Origin: Pseudomonadota bacterium
Lineage (GTDB): Bacteria; Pseudomonadota; Alphaproteobacteria; Rhizobiales; Xanthobacteraceae
NCBI GenBank assembly: GCA_021779635.1
Contig: JAJYAH010000010.1
Coordinates: 1-29,784 of the forward strand
Reading direction: 5' to 3'
Length of the DNA stretch: 29,784 nucleotides
The position numbers and the translations under genes were made by a program. The stretch's first letter is position 1. The number at the start of each line of letters is the position of its first letter. Under the pieces are notes generated by a model that worked only from the letters and a program-made list of their open reading frames with translations, did not search any database and was not told where the DNA came from. Of this stretch, positions 15,102 to 23,492 are shown one piece after another.

Positions 15102-17141
15102 ATGCCCCGCGATAACGACAAAAACAACGATTCCCGCGGCCGGCGTGATCGGCCCTCCGGCGGCAAGGGCCGCTCGGGGGCTGCCCGCGGGCCCGAGAAG
15201 AAATTCGCCAAGCGCGGCTTTGCCGGCAAGGACTTCGCCAGCAAGAGCGACGGCGAGCGGCGTCCCTATGCCGGCAAATCCGACGGCGCCAAGCCCTATG
15301 GCAAGAAGCCGTATTCGGGCCCGGGAAAGCCCTACGCCGGCAAGCGCGAAGGCGCCCCGCCGCGCTTCAACCGGGATGATGCTCCGCGCGGCGAAAAGCG
15401 CCCCTACACCCCGCGCGACGATCGCGGCGATGCCCGCCCGGCCGCGCGATTTTCCGACCGGAAATTCGGCGACAGGAAACCCTACGCATCGCGGGACGGC
15501 GGTGGCGAGAAACGGCCGTATACACCCCGCGGCGAAGGCTTCCGCAAGGACGGCGACCGGCCCCAGGGAGATCGCCCGTATCGCGCCCGGCCGTCGCGCG
15601 ACGGCGATCGTCCTCGTGGCGATCGTCCCGACAGAAAATTTGGCGGCGATAAGAAGTTTTCACGGGGGGCGCCAGACCGCGGTCCACGCAAGGATTTTGG
15701 CGACCGCCCGGACCGTGGCGATTCAAAGCCATGGCAGAAGCGTGACGCCGGCTCGCCCGATCACGTCGGACGCAACGCGCGTCCATCGCGCGACGGCGCA
15801 AGAAGCTTCGACAAGCCACGCTTCGACAAGCCCCGGTATGACAAACCAGGCGGAGATCGTGGCGGCGACGAACGTCCGCGGTTTTCGCGCCCACGCGAGG
15901 ATCGTGCGCCAGGCGATCGTCCGTTTCGCGACCGCCCGAAATTCGATCGGCCGCGCCAACGGCCTGAAGGCCGCACCGACTGGCAGGAGCATCCGCGCAG
16001 CGAGGGAGGGGTCTCCGACCGGCCACGCCGCGACAATGAGGACGACAGCAAGGTATTTGCAAAACGCCCGGCCTTCGGCGGCCGCGGCGAATATCGCGAG
16101 CGCAAGCCGGACTTCGAGAAACGCACGCCGCGGCCGCCGCGCGAAAAGAAATCCGGCGAGCGCATCGCCAAGGTGGTAGCGCGCGCCGGCCTCGCCTCGC
16201 GCCGCGACGCCGAGCAATGGATCGTGCAGGGCCGCGTCACGGTCAACGGCCGCGTGATCAATTCGCCGGCGCTCGATGTCACCACCAACGATGTCGTGGC
16301 CGTCGACGGCAAGCCGTTGCCGCCGCGCGAGCGCACCCGCCTGTTCATGTTTCACAAGCCGCGCGGCCTGATGACCACCCATGCCGACCCGGAAGGCAGG
16401 CCGACGGTATTCGACAATCTGCCGGAGGGACTGCCGCGGTTGATCTCGATCGGCCGGCTTGATTTCAACACCGAGGGCCTGTTGCTTTTGACCAATGATG
16501 GCGGGCTGGCGCGCGCGCTCGAATTGCCCGACACCGGCTGGCTGCGGCGCTATCGTGTTCGTGCCCATGGCGAGGTGACGCAGGCCCAGCTCGACGAGCT
16601 GAAAAAAGGCGTCGAAGTCGACGGCGTCAAATACGGGCCGATCGATGCGACACTGGAGCGCGACCAGGGCGCCAATGTCTGGCTGGTGTTTGCGATCCGC
16701 GAAGGCAAGAACCGCGAAGTCCGCAATGTGATGGCGCATCTCGGCCTCGAAGTGAACCGGCTGATCCGGGTGTCCTGCGGTCCGTTTCAATTGGGCGAGC
16801 TTGCCGAAGGCGAGGTCGAGGAGGTCAAGACCCGGGTGCTGCGCGAGCAGCTCGGCGAGAAGATTGCCGTATTGGCGGGCGCGGATTTTACCCGTCCCGT
16901 GCACGGCGAGCCAAAATCCGAAAGTGAAGACACCGATGCGCCGTCAGCGAAAAAGCCGTTCAAGCCGGCCGGCAAGAGCGGCCTGATCGCCGACCGCAAG
17001 GGCCGCCGCGTGCTGGTGCAACGCACCGGCAGCGAGGAAGCGCGCGCACGCAATGAGGCCGAAGCCAGTGGCTACGGTCCGCCGCGGCGTCCGCAGCGCG
17101 GCTATCACGGCAAGCGCGACCTGAAGCCGCGCGACGAGTAG
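15102..17141 (+). CDS. rluB: 23S rRNA pseudouridine synthase, RluB/RsuA family, with long disordered N-terminal extension
   Basis: 679 residues. The C-terminal part is a standard RsuA/RluB enzyme: S4 RNA-binding domain from about residue 353 (ERIAKVVARAGLASRR) and catalytic domain with GRLDFNTEGLLLLTND, in which Asp454 is the catalytic aspartate. Typical RluB enzymes have about 250-300 residues; here some 350 residues of Arg/Gly/Asp/Pro/Lys-rich low-complexity sequence precede the S4 domain, with motifs such as GDRPxRxxP and a triple FDKPRFDKPRYDKP. A basic tail follows the catalytic domain. The extension is predicted disordered and probably binds RNA; this is inference. RluB modifies U2605 of 23S rRNA in E. 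coli. ATG at 15102 is chosen because upstream in-frame sequence looks intergenic and contains no better start. Confidence 0.9.
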   Translation: MPRDNDKNNDSRGRRDRPSGGKGRSGAARGPEKKFAKRGFAGKDFASKSDGERRPYAGKSDGAKPYGKKPYSGPGKPYAGKREGAPPRFNRDDAPRGEKRPYTPRDDRGDARPAARFSDRKFGDRKPYASRDGGGEKRPYTPRGEGFRKDGDRPQGDRPYRARPSRDGDRPRGDRPDRKFGGDKKFSRGAPDRGPRKDFGDRPDRGDSKPWQKRDAGSPDHVGRNARPSRDGARSFDKPRFDKPRYDKPGGDRGGDERPRFSRPREDRAPGDRPFRDRPKFDRPRQRPEGRTDWQEHPRSEGGVSDRPRRDNEDDSKVFAKRPAFGGRGEYRERKPDFEKRTPRPPREKKSGERIAKVVARAGLASRRDAEQWIVQGRVTVNGRVINSPALDVTTNDVVAVDGKPLPPRERTRLFMFHKPRGLMTTHADPEGRPTVFDNLPEGLPRLISIGRLDFNTEGLLLLTNDGGLARALELPDTGWLRRYRVRAHGEVTQAQLDELKKGVEVDGVKYGPIDATLERDQGANVWLVFAIREGKNREVRNVMAHLGLEVNRLIRVSCGPFQLGELAEGEVEEVKTRVLREQLGEKIAVLAGADFTRPVHGEPKSESEDTDAPSAKKPFKPAGKSGLIADRKGRRVLVQRTGSEEARARNEAEASGYGPPRRPQRGYHGKRDLKPRDE

Positions 17142-17185
17142 AGTAACTTTCGATGGGGTTCCATTGTTTGCGTGCGGTCGCCGTT

Positions 17186-17290
17186 CTCCCTCCCCCCTTG
17201 CGGGGGAGCGTTGGGGAGGGCGGTATCCCACGAAAGGCCTACATGCGTCGCATCACCACCCCCAACCCCTCCCCGCAAGGGGGAGGGGAG
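17186..17290. repeat. Large GC-rich inverted repeat between the pseudouridine synthase gene and rsmD
   Basis: Left arm 17186-17220 (beginning CTCCCTCCCCCCTTGCGGGG) and right arm 17257-17290 (ending GCAAGGGGGAGGGGAG) are near-complete reverse complements, about 33 bases each around a 36-base centre. Each arm also folds on itself (CCCCTTGCGGGG). The element ends only 17 bases before the rsmD ATG, so it forms almost the whole leader of that gene. The same C-rich motif recurs in altered form at 20498-20606. Confidence 0.85.
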
Positions 17291-17307
17291 TACGAGTCAG
17301 CACGCTA

Positions 17308-17871
17308 ATGCGCGTCGTCGGCGGACGATTGAAGGGCCGCAATCTGGCGTCGCCGTCCTCGCGCGATATCCGCCCCACCGCGGACAGGTTGCGCGAGTCG
17401 TTGTTCAACATCCTGATCCACGCCTATGACGATCCGATCGCGGATGCCCGCGTGCTCGATTTGTTTGCCGGCACCGGCGCGCTCGGCATCGAGGCGATTT
17501 CGCGCGGCGCGAAATTTGCGCTATTCGTCGATAACGGCGCCGAAGCCCGCGCGCTGTTGCGCAACAATGTCGAAGCGTTGGGCCTGGGCGGGGTGACCAA
17601 AGTCTATCGCCGCGACGCCGGCAATCTCGGCCCGGCGCATCCGGTCGAGCCGTTCTCGCTGGTGTTTCTCGATCCGCCCTACCGCATGAAGCTGGCCGAA
17701 AAAGCGCTGGCCTCGTTGCGCGACGGCGGCTGGCTGACGCCGAGCGCGCTGTTGGTAGTTGAGGAAGCCAGGGCCGCGGCGTTCGTCACGCCCCAGGGTT
17801 TCGAGGAACTGGAACGGCGCGCCTATGACGACACCGAGTTTGTGTTCTTGCGCGCAGCTACCCCGTCGTAA
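17308..17871 (+). CDS. rsmD: 16S rRNA (guanine(966)-N(2))-methyltransferase RsmD
   Basis: SAM-dependent methyltransferase that modifies G966 of 16S rRNA in the small ribosomal subunit. The 187-residue product begins MRVVGGRLKGR, with RPTADRLRESLFNIL near 22-36, the SAM-binding loop LDLFAGTGALGIEAISRGA at 50-68 and the catalytic DPPY at 122-125. ATG at 17308 is the canonical start. A longer frame extends upstream to 17164, but it would translate the palindromic repeat and is rejected. There is no clear ribosome binding site other than the purine-rich repeat arm about 20 bases upstream, which is unusual. It is convergent with mutL, with only 11 bases between the stops. Confidence 0.95.
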   Translation: MRVVGGRLKGRNLASPSSRDIRPTADRLRESLFNILIHAYDDPIADARVLDLFAGTGALGIEAISRGAKFALFVDNGAEARALLRNNVEALGLGGVTKVYRRDAGNLGPAHPVEPFSLVFLDPPYRMKLAEKALASLRDGGWLTPSALLVVEEARAAAFVTPQGFEELERRAYDDTEFVFLRAATPS

Positions 17872-17882
17872 CCGCGCGCCCT

Positions 17883-19694
17883 CTACCGTCTCCCGAACAG
17901 CTTCTCGATATCCGACAGTTTCAATTCCACGTAAGTGGGCCGGCCGTGATTGCACTGGCCGGAATTCGGCGTGTCTTCCATCTCGCGCAGCAGCGCGTTC
18001 ATCTCCTCCGGCTTGAGGATGCGCCCCGCCCGCACCGAGCCGTGGCAGGCCATGGTGGCCGCGACATGCAGCAGGCGGCGTTCCAGCGGCAATGCCTCGT
18101 CCCATTCCGCCATGTGTTCGGCAAGGTCGCGCAGCAAGGAGGCGGCGTTGGTCTTGCCGAGCAGCGACGGCGTCTCGCGCACCGCGACCGCGCCGGGGCC
18201 GAAGGATTCGATGCCGAGCCCGAAGGTCGCCAGTTCATCGGCGCGTGCGACCAGTTTTTCCACGGTCGCCTCGTCCATCTCGACGATTTCCGGAATCAGC
18301 AGAATCTGCCGTTGCACGCCGTTCCGCGCCAATGAGGCTTTCAGCTTTTCATAGACGATGCGCTCATGCGCGGCATGCTGGTCCACCACGATCAGGGCGT
18401 CGCGGGTCTGCGACACGATATAGGTTTCGTGAATTTGCGTCCGTGCCGCGCCCAGCGGGCGGTCGAGCAGATCGGCCGACGGAGCCTGTTCGAAACGCAC
18501 ATCGGCGGTGGGGGCGCCGACGTCGAACGCGGCCTGGCCCGGTTCGGCCAAGGCCGCCGCCGCGGCGCCTTCGAAGGCCGGGGTCGGCCCGACCGGATAG
18601 GCCGGCGAGCGCCGCCAGTCCCAATGGCTGGGGCGCGGTGCAAAGGAGGGACGGAACGAGGCGATCGCCGCGCCGTCGCTGTTGGCAGCAGTGCGCTTGC
18701 CTTCGCGGGCAAGGCCATCCTTCAGCGCGTGCACGATCAGCGCCCGCACCAGGCCGGCATTGCGGAACCGCACCTCGGTCTTGGCGGGATGCACATTGGC
18801 ATCGACCTCCTGCGGATCGAGCGTCACGAACAACGCCACCACCGGATGACGGTCGCGCGGCAGATAGTCGGAATAGGCCGCGCGCACCGCGCCGATGATC
18901 AGCTTGTCGCGCACGGGCCGACCGTTGACGAACAGATATTGCCCGAGCGCATTGGCGCGGGTCAGCGCGGGGGCGGCGGCAAATCCTTCGACCACCACGC
19001 CTTCGCGCTCGGCGCGCACCTCGATGGCGCAGCTGCGAAAATCCGCGCCCAGGATATCGCCGAGCCGCGTCAGCCGGCCGGGAGAGCCGGGCAGTGCTGC
19101 GGCCCAGGTGACGGGCGCGCGTTCCTCGCCCGCCAGCGTGAAGGCGATGTCGGGCCGGGCCATCGCAAGCCGGCGCACCACCTCGCGGATCGCTTCGGCT
19201 TCGGTGCGGTCGGTCTTGAGAAATTTTAAGCGCGCCGGCGTCGCATAGAACAGATCGCTGACCTCGATGCGGGTGCCTTGCGAAAGTGCCGCCGGCATGA
19301 TTTCCGATTTCTCGCCGCCTTCGACCGACAGCGACCAGGCATGCGGCTCGCCGGCATGACGCGTGGTGATGGCGAGTCTCGCGACCGCGCCGATCGAGGG
19401 CAACGCCTCGCCGCGAAAGCCCAGCGTGCGGATTCGCAGGAGATCCTCGTCGTCGAGCTTGGAAGTGGCGTGGCGATCCACCGCAAGCGCAAGATCGCCA
19501 TAGGTCATGCCGCTGCCATCATCGGTAATGCCGATCCGCCGCCGGCCGCCGCCATCGGTGAAGATGTCGATCCGGCTTGCGCCGGCGTCGATGGCATTTT
19601 CCACCAGCTCCTTGACCACGCTCGCGGGACGCTCGACCACTTCGCCGGCGGCGATGCGATTGACGACCTGTTCGGGGAGCTGGCGGACCGGCAT
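17883..19694 (-). CDS. mutL: DNA mismatch repair protein MutL
   Basis: Mismatch-repair ATPase that links MutS recognition to strand incision. The 603-residue product has GHKL ATPase motifs: ELVENAIDAG (29-38), DDGSGM (58-63) and GFRGEALPSIG (92-102). A variable Pro/Ala linker spans about 340-415. The C-terminal domain has the endonuclease metal motif DQHAX2EX4E (438-449) intact, followed by ACHGSVRAG and CNHGRP (581-586). It therefore belongs to the nicking type of MutL found in bacteria without a MutH. ATG at 19694 gives the canonical MPVRQLPEQVVNRIAAGEV start. It is the last gene of the minus-strand group that runs from ileS, separated from arfB by a repeat-bearing 289-base spacer, so it may have its own promoter. 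Confidence 0.97.
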   Translation of the reverse strand: MPVRQLPEQVVNRIAAGEVVERPASVVKELVENAIDAGASRIDIFTDGGGRRRIGITDDGSGMTYGDLALAVDRHATSKLDDEDLLRIRTLGFRGEALPSIGAVARLAITTRHAGEPHAWSLSVEGGEKSEIMPAALSQGTRIEVSDLFYATPARLKFLKTDRTEAEAIREVVRRLAMARPDIAFTLAGEERAPVTWAAALPGSPGRLTRLGDILGADFRSCAIEVRAEREGVVVEGFAAAPALTRANALGQYLFVNGRPVRDKLIIGAVRAAYSDYLPRDRHPVVALFVTLDPQEVDANVHPAKTEVRFRNAGLVRALIVHALKDGLAREGKRTAANSDGAAIASFRPSFAPRPSHWDWRRSPAYPVGPTPAFEGAAAAALAEPGQAAFDVGAPTADVRFEQAPSADLLDRPLGAARTQIHETYIVSQTRDALIVVDQHAAHERIVYEKLKASLARNGVQRQILLIPEIVEMDEATVEKLVARADELATFGLGIESFGPGAVAVRETPSLLGKTNAASLLRDLAEHMAEWDEALPLERRLLHVAATMACHGSVRAGRILKPEEMNALLREMEDTPNSGQCNHGRPTYVELKLSDIEKLFGRR

Positions 19695-19836
19695 GGACTC
19701 TCGGCGACTCTCGGGAATGGAGGCCTAATCTAGGAGCTTTTGCCTGGCGGCGGGAGGGCAGGGCGCCACCTCTCCCCACTCTTCACGGCGCTGTTCCCCG
19801 GAGGGTGCGTTGTGCGCCAGGAGCCGAGCCATAACG

Positions 19837-19938
19837 CCGTCATGCCCGCGAAGGCGGGCATCCGGTAATCGCCACCCTTTGAGATCAAGTCGAAACGACG
19901 CGGAATACTGGATCATCCGCCTCCGCGGATGATGACGG
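19837..19938. repeat. 102-bp palindromic intergenic repeat between mutL and arfB
   Basis: The ends CCGTCAT (19837-19843) and ATGACGG (19932-19938) are inverted. The left half includes CATGCCCGCGAAGGCGGGCAT, a local hairpin; the right half has ATCATCCGCCTCCGCGGATGAT, another hairpin. Inner CCGGTA/TACTGG segments also pair. This matches a common CGTCATGCCCGCG-type repeat of Bradyrhizobium-like genomes. The surrounding 19695-19983 spacer holds no gene that I can support; at 19767-19780 it has a short CACCTCTCCCCACT stretch resembling the end of the ileS element. Confidence 0.8.
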
Positions 19939-19983
19939 TCATCATCTGAGGCTGTCTCCACGGGAAATAGGAGCGTATCGGCC

Positions 19984-20403
19984 TCAATCGTCGAATCCGC
20001 CCGAGCCGCGCTTCGCCTTGATGTCGCTGCGGTGCTTCTTGCCTTCGAGCCGGCGTTTTTTCGAACCCAGCGTCGGCTTGGTCGGACGCCGCGGGGTCGG
20101 GCGTACCGAAGCTTCGCGCAGCAGTTCGATCAGCCGGTCGATGGCGTCGGCGCGGTTGCGCTCCTGGGTACGGAAACGCTGGGCATGAATCACGATCACG
20201 CCATCCTTGGTCAGGCGCTGGCCGGCGAGCCGGGCAAGCCGGGCGGCGACATCGGATGCCAGCACGATCCGGCGCGTATCGAACCGCAATTGCGCGGCGG
20301 TCGAGAGCTTGTTGACGTTTTGTCCGCCCGGTCCGGAAGCACGCACGAAACTGATCTCGATGTCGTTCTCGTCGATCGTGAGGTCGCGGGAAATCCGCAG
20401 CAT
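19984..20403 (-). CDS. arfB: Alternative ribosome-rescue factor / peptidyl-tRNA hydrolase ArfB
   Basis: A 139-residue release-factor-like protein that hydrolyses peptidyl-tRNA on stalled ribosomes. The catalytic motif GPGGQ is at residues 24-28 within SFVRASGPGGQNVNK, as in ArfB (YaeJ) and mitochondrial ICT1. The C-terminal tail (from about 105) is highly basic (KKRRLEGKKHRSDIKAKRG) and would enter the empty mRNA channel. The stop-codon-recognition domains of class I release factors are absent, which separates it from PrfA/PrfB. ATG at 20403 has GGTGA about seven bases upstream; the open frame extends further upstream only through repeat DNA. It lies between the M16 genes and mutL on the same strand. 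Confidence 0.95.
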   Translation of the reverse strand: MLRISRDLTIDENDIEISFVRASGPGGQNVNKLSTAAQLRFDTRRIVLASDVAARLARLAGQRLTKDGVIVIHAQRFRTQERNRADAIDRLIELLREASVRPTPRRPTKPTLGSKKRRLEGKKHRSDIKAKRGSGGFDD

Positions 20404-20497
20404 GGTGTCACCGGAGGCCGGAATTCCTTGGGCGAGAATCGGACGATCGCAGGATAGCGGGTTTGCGAGAAGTTTGCTTCGCTGCGTGCCTCGATCG

Positions 20498-20606
20498 TTC
20501 CCTCCCCCCTGTGTGGGGCTTGTGTGGGGGAGGGTTAGGGAGAGGGGTAGCTCCAGGCGCCGAACTCGCGGCACCCCTCGCCAGCTCTCCCCACAAGGGG
20601 GGAGAG
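20498..20606. repeat. C-rich palindromic repeat between the M16 gene and arfB
   Basis: A hairpin-rich stretch: CCCTCCCCCC...GGGGGAGGG at about 20500-20534, then GGGAGAGGGG (20538-20547) opposing CACCCCTC and CTCTCCCC (20572-20592), and CTCTCCCCACAAGGGGGGAGAG at the right end. It is related in design to 17186-17290. It lies in the 259-base gap between the inactive M16 gene and arfB, which otherwise holds no gene that I can support. Confidence 0.7.
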
Positions 20607-20662
20607 AGCAGACGGTGCCGTGCGGCAGTTCCTTGCCGAACGCCGACGTTAGTAAGAGAGAC

Positions 20663-22084
20663 TCAGTTCGCCGTGGGCGGGGCCGCGGCGGCGGGCTGGG
20701 CGGCGGCTTGCGGGGCGCGGCCGACGATCACGGTGAGCAGGCCTTGCCCCCATAGCCGCCTGGCGGCGCTCCTGGCCTCGTCGAGCGTCACGGCGTCGAC
20801 GATGGCGTTGCGCTTCTCGATGTAGTCGATGGGAAGCTTGTCCAGCTGGTATTGCAGCAACCCCGACGCCAGTTTCGAGGAGGTGTCGAGCGCCAGCATT
20901 TGCGAGCCCTTGAGATAGGACTTGGCCTCGTCCAGTTCCTGCTGGGTCGGGCCCTCCTCGGCCATGCGGCGGACTTCCTTGTTGATGGCCTCGACCGTTT
21001 CGCCGGCGCGGTCGGCGCGGGTGCCGGTATTTCCGACGAACAGCGCGGAGTGGTCCATCCACAACAGCGATTCAAACACCGAATAGGCCAGGCCGCGCTT
21101 CTCGCGCACCTCGTGGTAGAGCCGCGACGACAGCGATCCGCCGCCGAGAATGTGGTTGACGATGTAGCCGGCCATGAAACCCGGATCGTGGCGCTTGATG
21201 CCGGGGCCACCGAAGGTCACCACGGTCTGCGGCACGTCGAGCGGAATGAAGGCGCGCAGCGGCGGCTTGGCGGCTTCGACGTCGGCGACCGGCGTCAGGT
21301 TCGCCTTGGCCGGCAATCCGCCGAAGGTCCGGTCCAGCAACTGGCCGAGCGTGGCGGCGTCGACATCGCCGACCACGGCGATCTTGAGTGTGTCCTTGGC
21401 CAGTACGCGGCGGACATAGTCCCTCAGGTCGGCGACATCGATCCTGGGAACGCTTTCCAGGGTGCCGTCGGGGGGGCGGCCATAGGGGTGGTTGCCAAAG
21501 GCGACTTCGAGGAACTTGCGGCTGGCCAGCGAACCCGGGTTGGAGGTTTCGCTGCGCAGGTTGGAAATGACCTGGGCGCGAATCCGCTCGACATCGGTGC
21601 TGTCGAAATGCGGCGATGTCAGCGACATCCGAAGCAGGTCGAAAGCCTCGTCCCGGGTGTCCTTGAGCATCCGCAGCGAGCCGTGGAAATAATCCCGCGT
21701 CGAACTGAAGCTCAACTCGATGGCGCGGCGGTCCAGCCGTTCGTGAAAGGTCTTCGAATCCAGATCGCCCGAGCCCTCGTCGAGCAAATCGCCAACCAGG
21801 GTGCTGACGCCGGGCTTGTCGGCCGGGTCCTGCGCCGCGCCGCCACCGAACGCATATTCCATCGCGATCAGCGGCACGGTGGCGTCCTGCACGAACCAGG
21901 CCTCGATGCCGCCGGGCGAAACCAGATGCTGGATCTTGGTCGCGGCATGCGACGGCGCAGAGGTGATCGGCATCAGCACGAGACCGGCTGCGACAAGCCA
22001 TGCCAGGCGCCGCGCGCAAATCTTGAAAGAAGTCTTGAAAGCAGTCATCAGGGAGGCCTTTGGAGAAGTCATCGAGTCGATCAC
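20663..22084 (-). CDS. M16 family peptidase-like protein, inactive subunit
   Basis: About 473 residues with a signal-like hydrophobic segment (about 27-47, ending SAPSHA) and two M16 domains. At the position of the zinc motif HFLEH of its neighbour, this protein reads TLVGD (95-99), so both histidines and the glutamate are missing and it cannot be a zinc peptidase. It keeps the substrate-binding region GGGSLSSRLYHEVREKRGLAYSV typical of the non-catalytic beta-type partner. It is therefore probably the partner of the active M16 protein encoded just upstream, in the periplasm. The GTG at 22084 overlaps the upstream stop (GTGA) and has AGGAG about eight bases before it; an ATG at 22072 is the alternative. 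The C-terminus is Ala/Pro-rich. Confidence 0.9.
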   Translation of the reverse strand: MIDSMTSPKASLMTAFKTSFKICARRLAWLVAAGLVLMPITSAPSHAATKIQHLVSPGGIEAWFVQDATVPLIAMEYAFGGGAAQDPADKPGVSTLVGDLLDEGSGDLDSKTFHERLDRRAIELSFSSTRDYFHGSLRMLKDTRDEAFDLLRMSLTSPHFDSTDVERIRAQVISNLRSETSNPGSLASRKFLEVAFGNHPYGRPPDGTLESVPRIDVADLRDYVRRVLAKDTLKIAVVGDVDAATLGQLLDRTFGGLPAKANLTPVADVEAAKPPLRAFIPLDVPQTVVTFGGPGIKRHDPGFMAGYIVNHILGGGSLSSRLYHEVREKRGLAYSVFESLLWMDHSALFVGNTGTRADRAGETVEAINKEVRRMAEEGPTQQELDEAKSYLKGSQMLALDTSSKLASGLLQYQLDKLPIDYIEKRNAIVDAVTLDEARSAARRLWGQGLLTVIVGRAPQAAAQPAAAAPPTAN

Positions 22085-23469
22085 GAACGCTTCTCCTCGC
22101 GTTTCGGCGCGGTGTCTTTGATCAGATAGCCGGTCACCGAACGTTTCTTGTCGAGCCATTTCTGCGCGGCGGTGCGGACCTGTTCGGCGGTGACGGCGCG
22201 AATGCGATCCGGCCAGCTTCTGATATCCTCGATGCTGCGGCCGGTGGTGAGCGCCCCGCCGTACCAGCGCGCCAGCGTCGCCTGGTTGTCCTGGGCGTAG
22301 ATGGCGCTCGCGATCAGCTGGGTCTTGACGCGCTCGAGATCTTCGGCGCGAACCGGGTTTTCCGCGATGTCGGCAATCACCCGGTCGATCACCTGCTCGA
22401 CTTGCGCGAACTCGACGCCGGGTTTCGGCGAGGCCGAGATCGTGAATTGCGAAGGGTCGAGCGAGGTGCCCTGATAGCCGGCACTGGCACTGACCGCGAG
22501 CGGCCGGTCGATTACCAGCGCGCGATAAAGATAGGAATTGCTGCCGCCGCCCATCAACTGCGCCAGCACGTCGAGCGCCGGGCTTTCCCCGGCCGCCGCG
22601 GTGGTGGCGGAGGGAACGAGATAATAGCGGCGCACGCTGGGTTGTTCGACGCGGGGATCGGACAGCGTCACGGTGCGCGGGGCGACCGGTATCGGCTCCT
22701 GCGGACGAATCCGCTGCGCGGGTATCGCAGGCTGTGCCGGCACGTCGCCGAAGGCCCGCTCCACCATCGGGTGGACATCCTTGGCATCGACGTCGCCGGC
22801 GATCACCAGTATGGCGTTGTTCGGCGCATAGAAGCGCTTGTAGAACGCCAGCGCGTCCTCGCGGTTGAGCTTCTCGATTTCGTGGCGCCAGCCGATCACC
22901 GGGCGGCCATAGGGATGATTGAGGTACAGCGCCGCCATGATCTGCTCGGTCAGCCGCGCCTCCGGGTTGTTGGCGACCCGCATGTTGTATTCTTCGAGCA
23001 CGACGTCGCGCTCCGGCAGCACGTTTTCATCTTTCAGGATCAGGCCGGTCATGCGATCGGCCTCGAATTCCATCATCCTGGGCAGTTGCTCGCGCGGCAC
23101 GCGCTGGAAATAGCCGGTGTAATCGGTGGAGGTGAAGGCGTTCTCGTTACCGCCGATCCGCAGCACGGTCTGGGAAAATTCGCCGGCCGGATGCTTGCTG
23201 GTGCCCTTGAACATCAAATGTTCGAGAAAATGCGCAAGGCCCGATTTGCCCGGGGTCTCGTCGGCGGAGCCAACCTTGTACCAGATCATCTGCGTGACCA
23301 CCGGCGTGCGGTGGTCCGGGATCACCACGACCTTCAGTCCGTTGTCGAGGGTGAAGCTGGCGGGAGGCTCGGAGGTTACCGTGGTCTGGGCGCGAACGCC
23401 GTTGGCGGAGATCACAAGCGCCGAGAACAGCGCGGCGAAGAGAGGGACGGCGAAGCGGTGTGGGGACAT
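22081..23469 (-). CDS. M16 family zinc metallopeptidase (pitrilysin/PqqF-like), active subunit
   Basis: 462 residues with a signal peptide (hydrophobic 7-22, likely cut after NGVRA), so a periplasmic protease. The inverted zinc motif HFLEH is at 80-84, and the third ligand Glu160 lies 76 residues after the second His (ERDVVLEEYNMR), as expected for M16. The C-terminal half is the second M16 domain. The gene overlaps the start of the inactive M16 gene by four bases, consistent with a two-subunit protease like mitochondrial processing peptidase or the paired bacterial M16B enzymes. Substrates are unknown; cleared signal peptides or misfolded envelope peptides are possible. ATG at 23469 is preferred over the longer frame, which would disrupt the signal peptide. 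Confidence 0.95.
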   Translation of the reverse strand: MSPHRFAVPLFAALFSALVISANGVRAQTTVTSEPPASFTLDNGLKVVVIPDHRTPVVTQMIWYKVGSADETPGKSGLAHFLEHLMFKGTSKHPAGEFSQTVLRIGGNENAFTSTDYTGYFQRVPREQLPRMMEFEADRMTGLILKDENVLPERDVVLEEYNMRVANNPEARLTEQIMAALYLNHPYGRPVIGWRHEIEKLNREDALAFYKRFYAPNNAILVIAGDVDAKDVHPMVERAFGDVPAQPAIPAQRIRPQEPIPVAPRTVTLSDPRVEQPSVRRYYLVPSATTAAAGESPALDVLAQLMGGGSNSYLYRALVIDRPLAVSASAGYQGTSLDPSQFTISASPKPGVEFAQVEQVIDRVIADIAENPVRAEDLERVKTQLIASAIYAQDNQATLARWYGGALTTGRSIEDIRSWPDRIRAVTAEQVRTAAQKWLDKKRSVTGYLIKDTAPKREEKRS

Positions 23470-23492
23470 TATGACCTGTCTGGCGCCCGTTC

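Noticed and set aside
15367..16904. Minus-strand frames opposite the pseudouridine synthase gene (15367-16062, 15723-16904)
   Set aside because: They mirror the low-complexity and catalytic regions of the plus-strand gene and show no domain of their own.
17164..17307. Upstream in-frame extension of rsmD by 48 residues
   Set aside because: It would translate the palindromic repeat, and the family start (MRVVGGRLKGR) is at 17308.
20404..20574. Upstream in-frame extension of arfB by 57 residues
   Set aside because: It consists of repeat-derived sequence; the ATG at 20403 gives the family-typical length and N-terminus.
20852..22129. 425-codon plus-strand frame opposite the inactive M16 gene
   Set aside because: Antisense shadow; the minus strand encodes a recognisable M16 protein with signal peptide and ribosome binding site.
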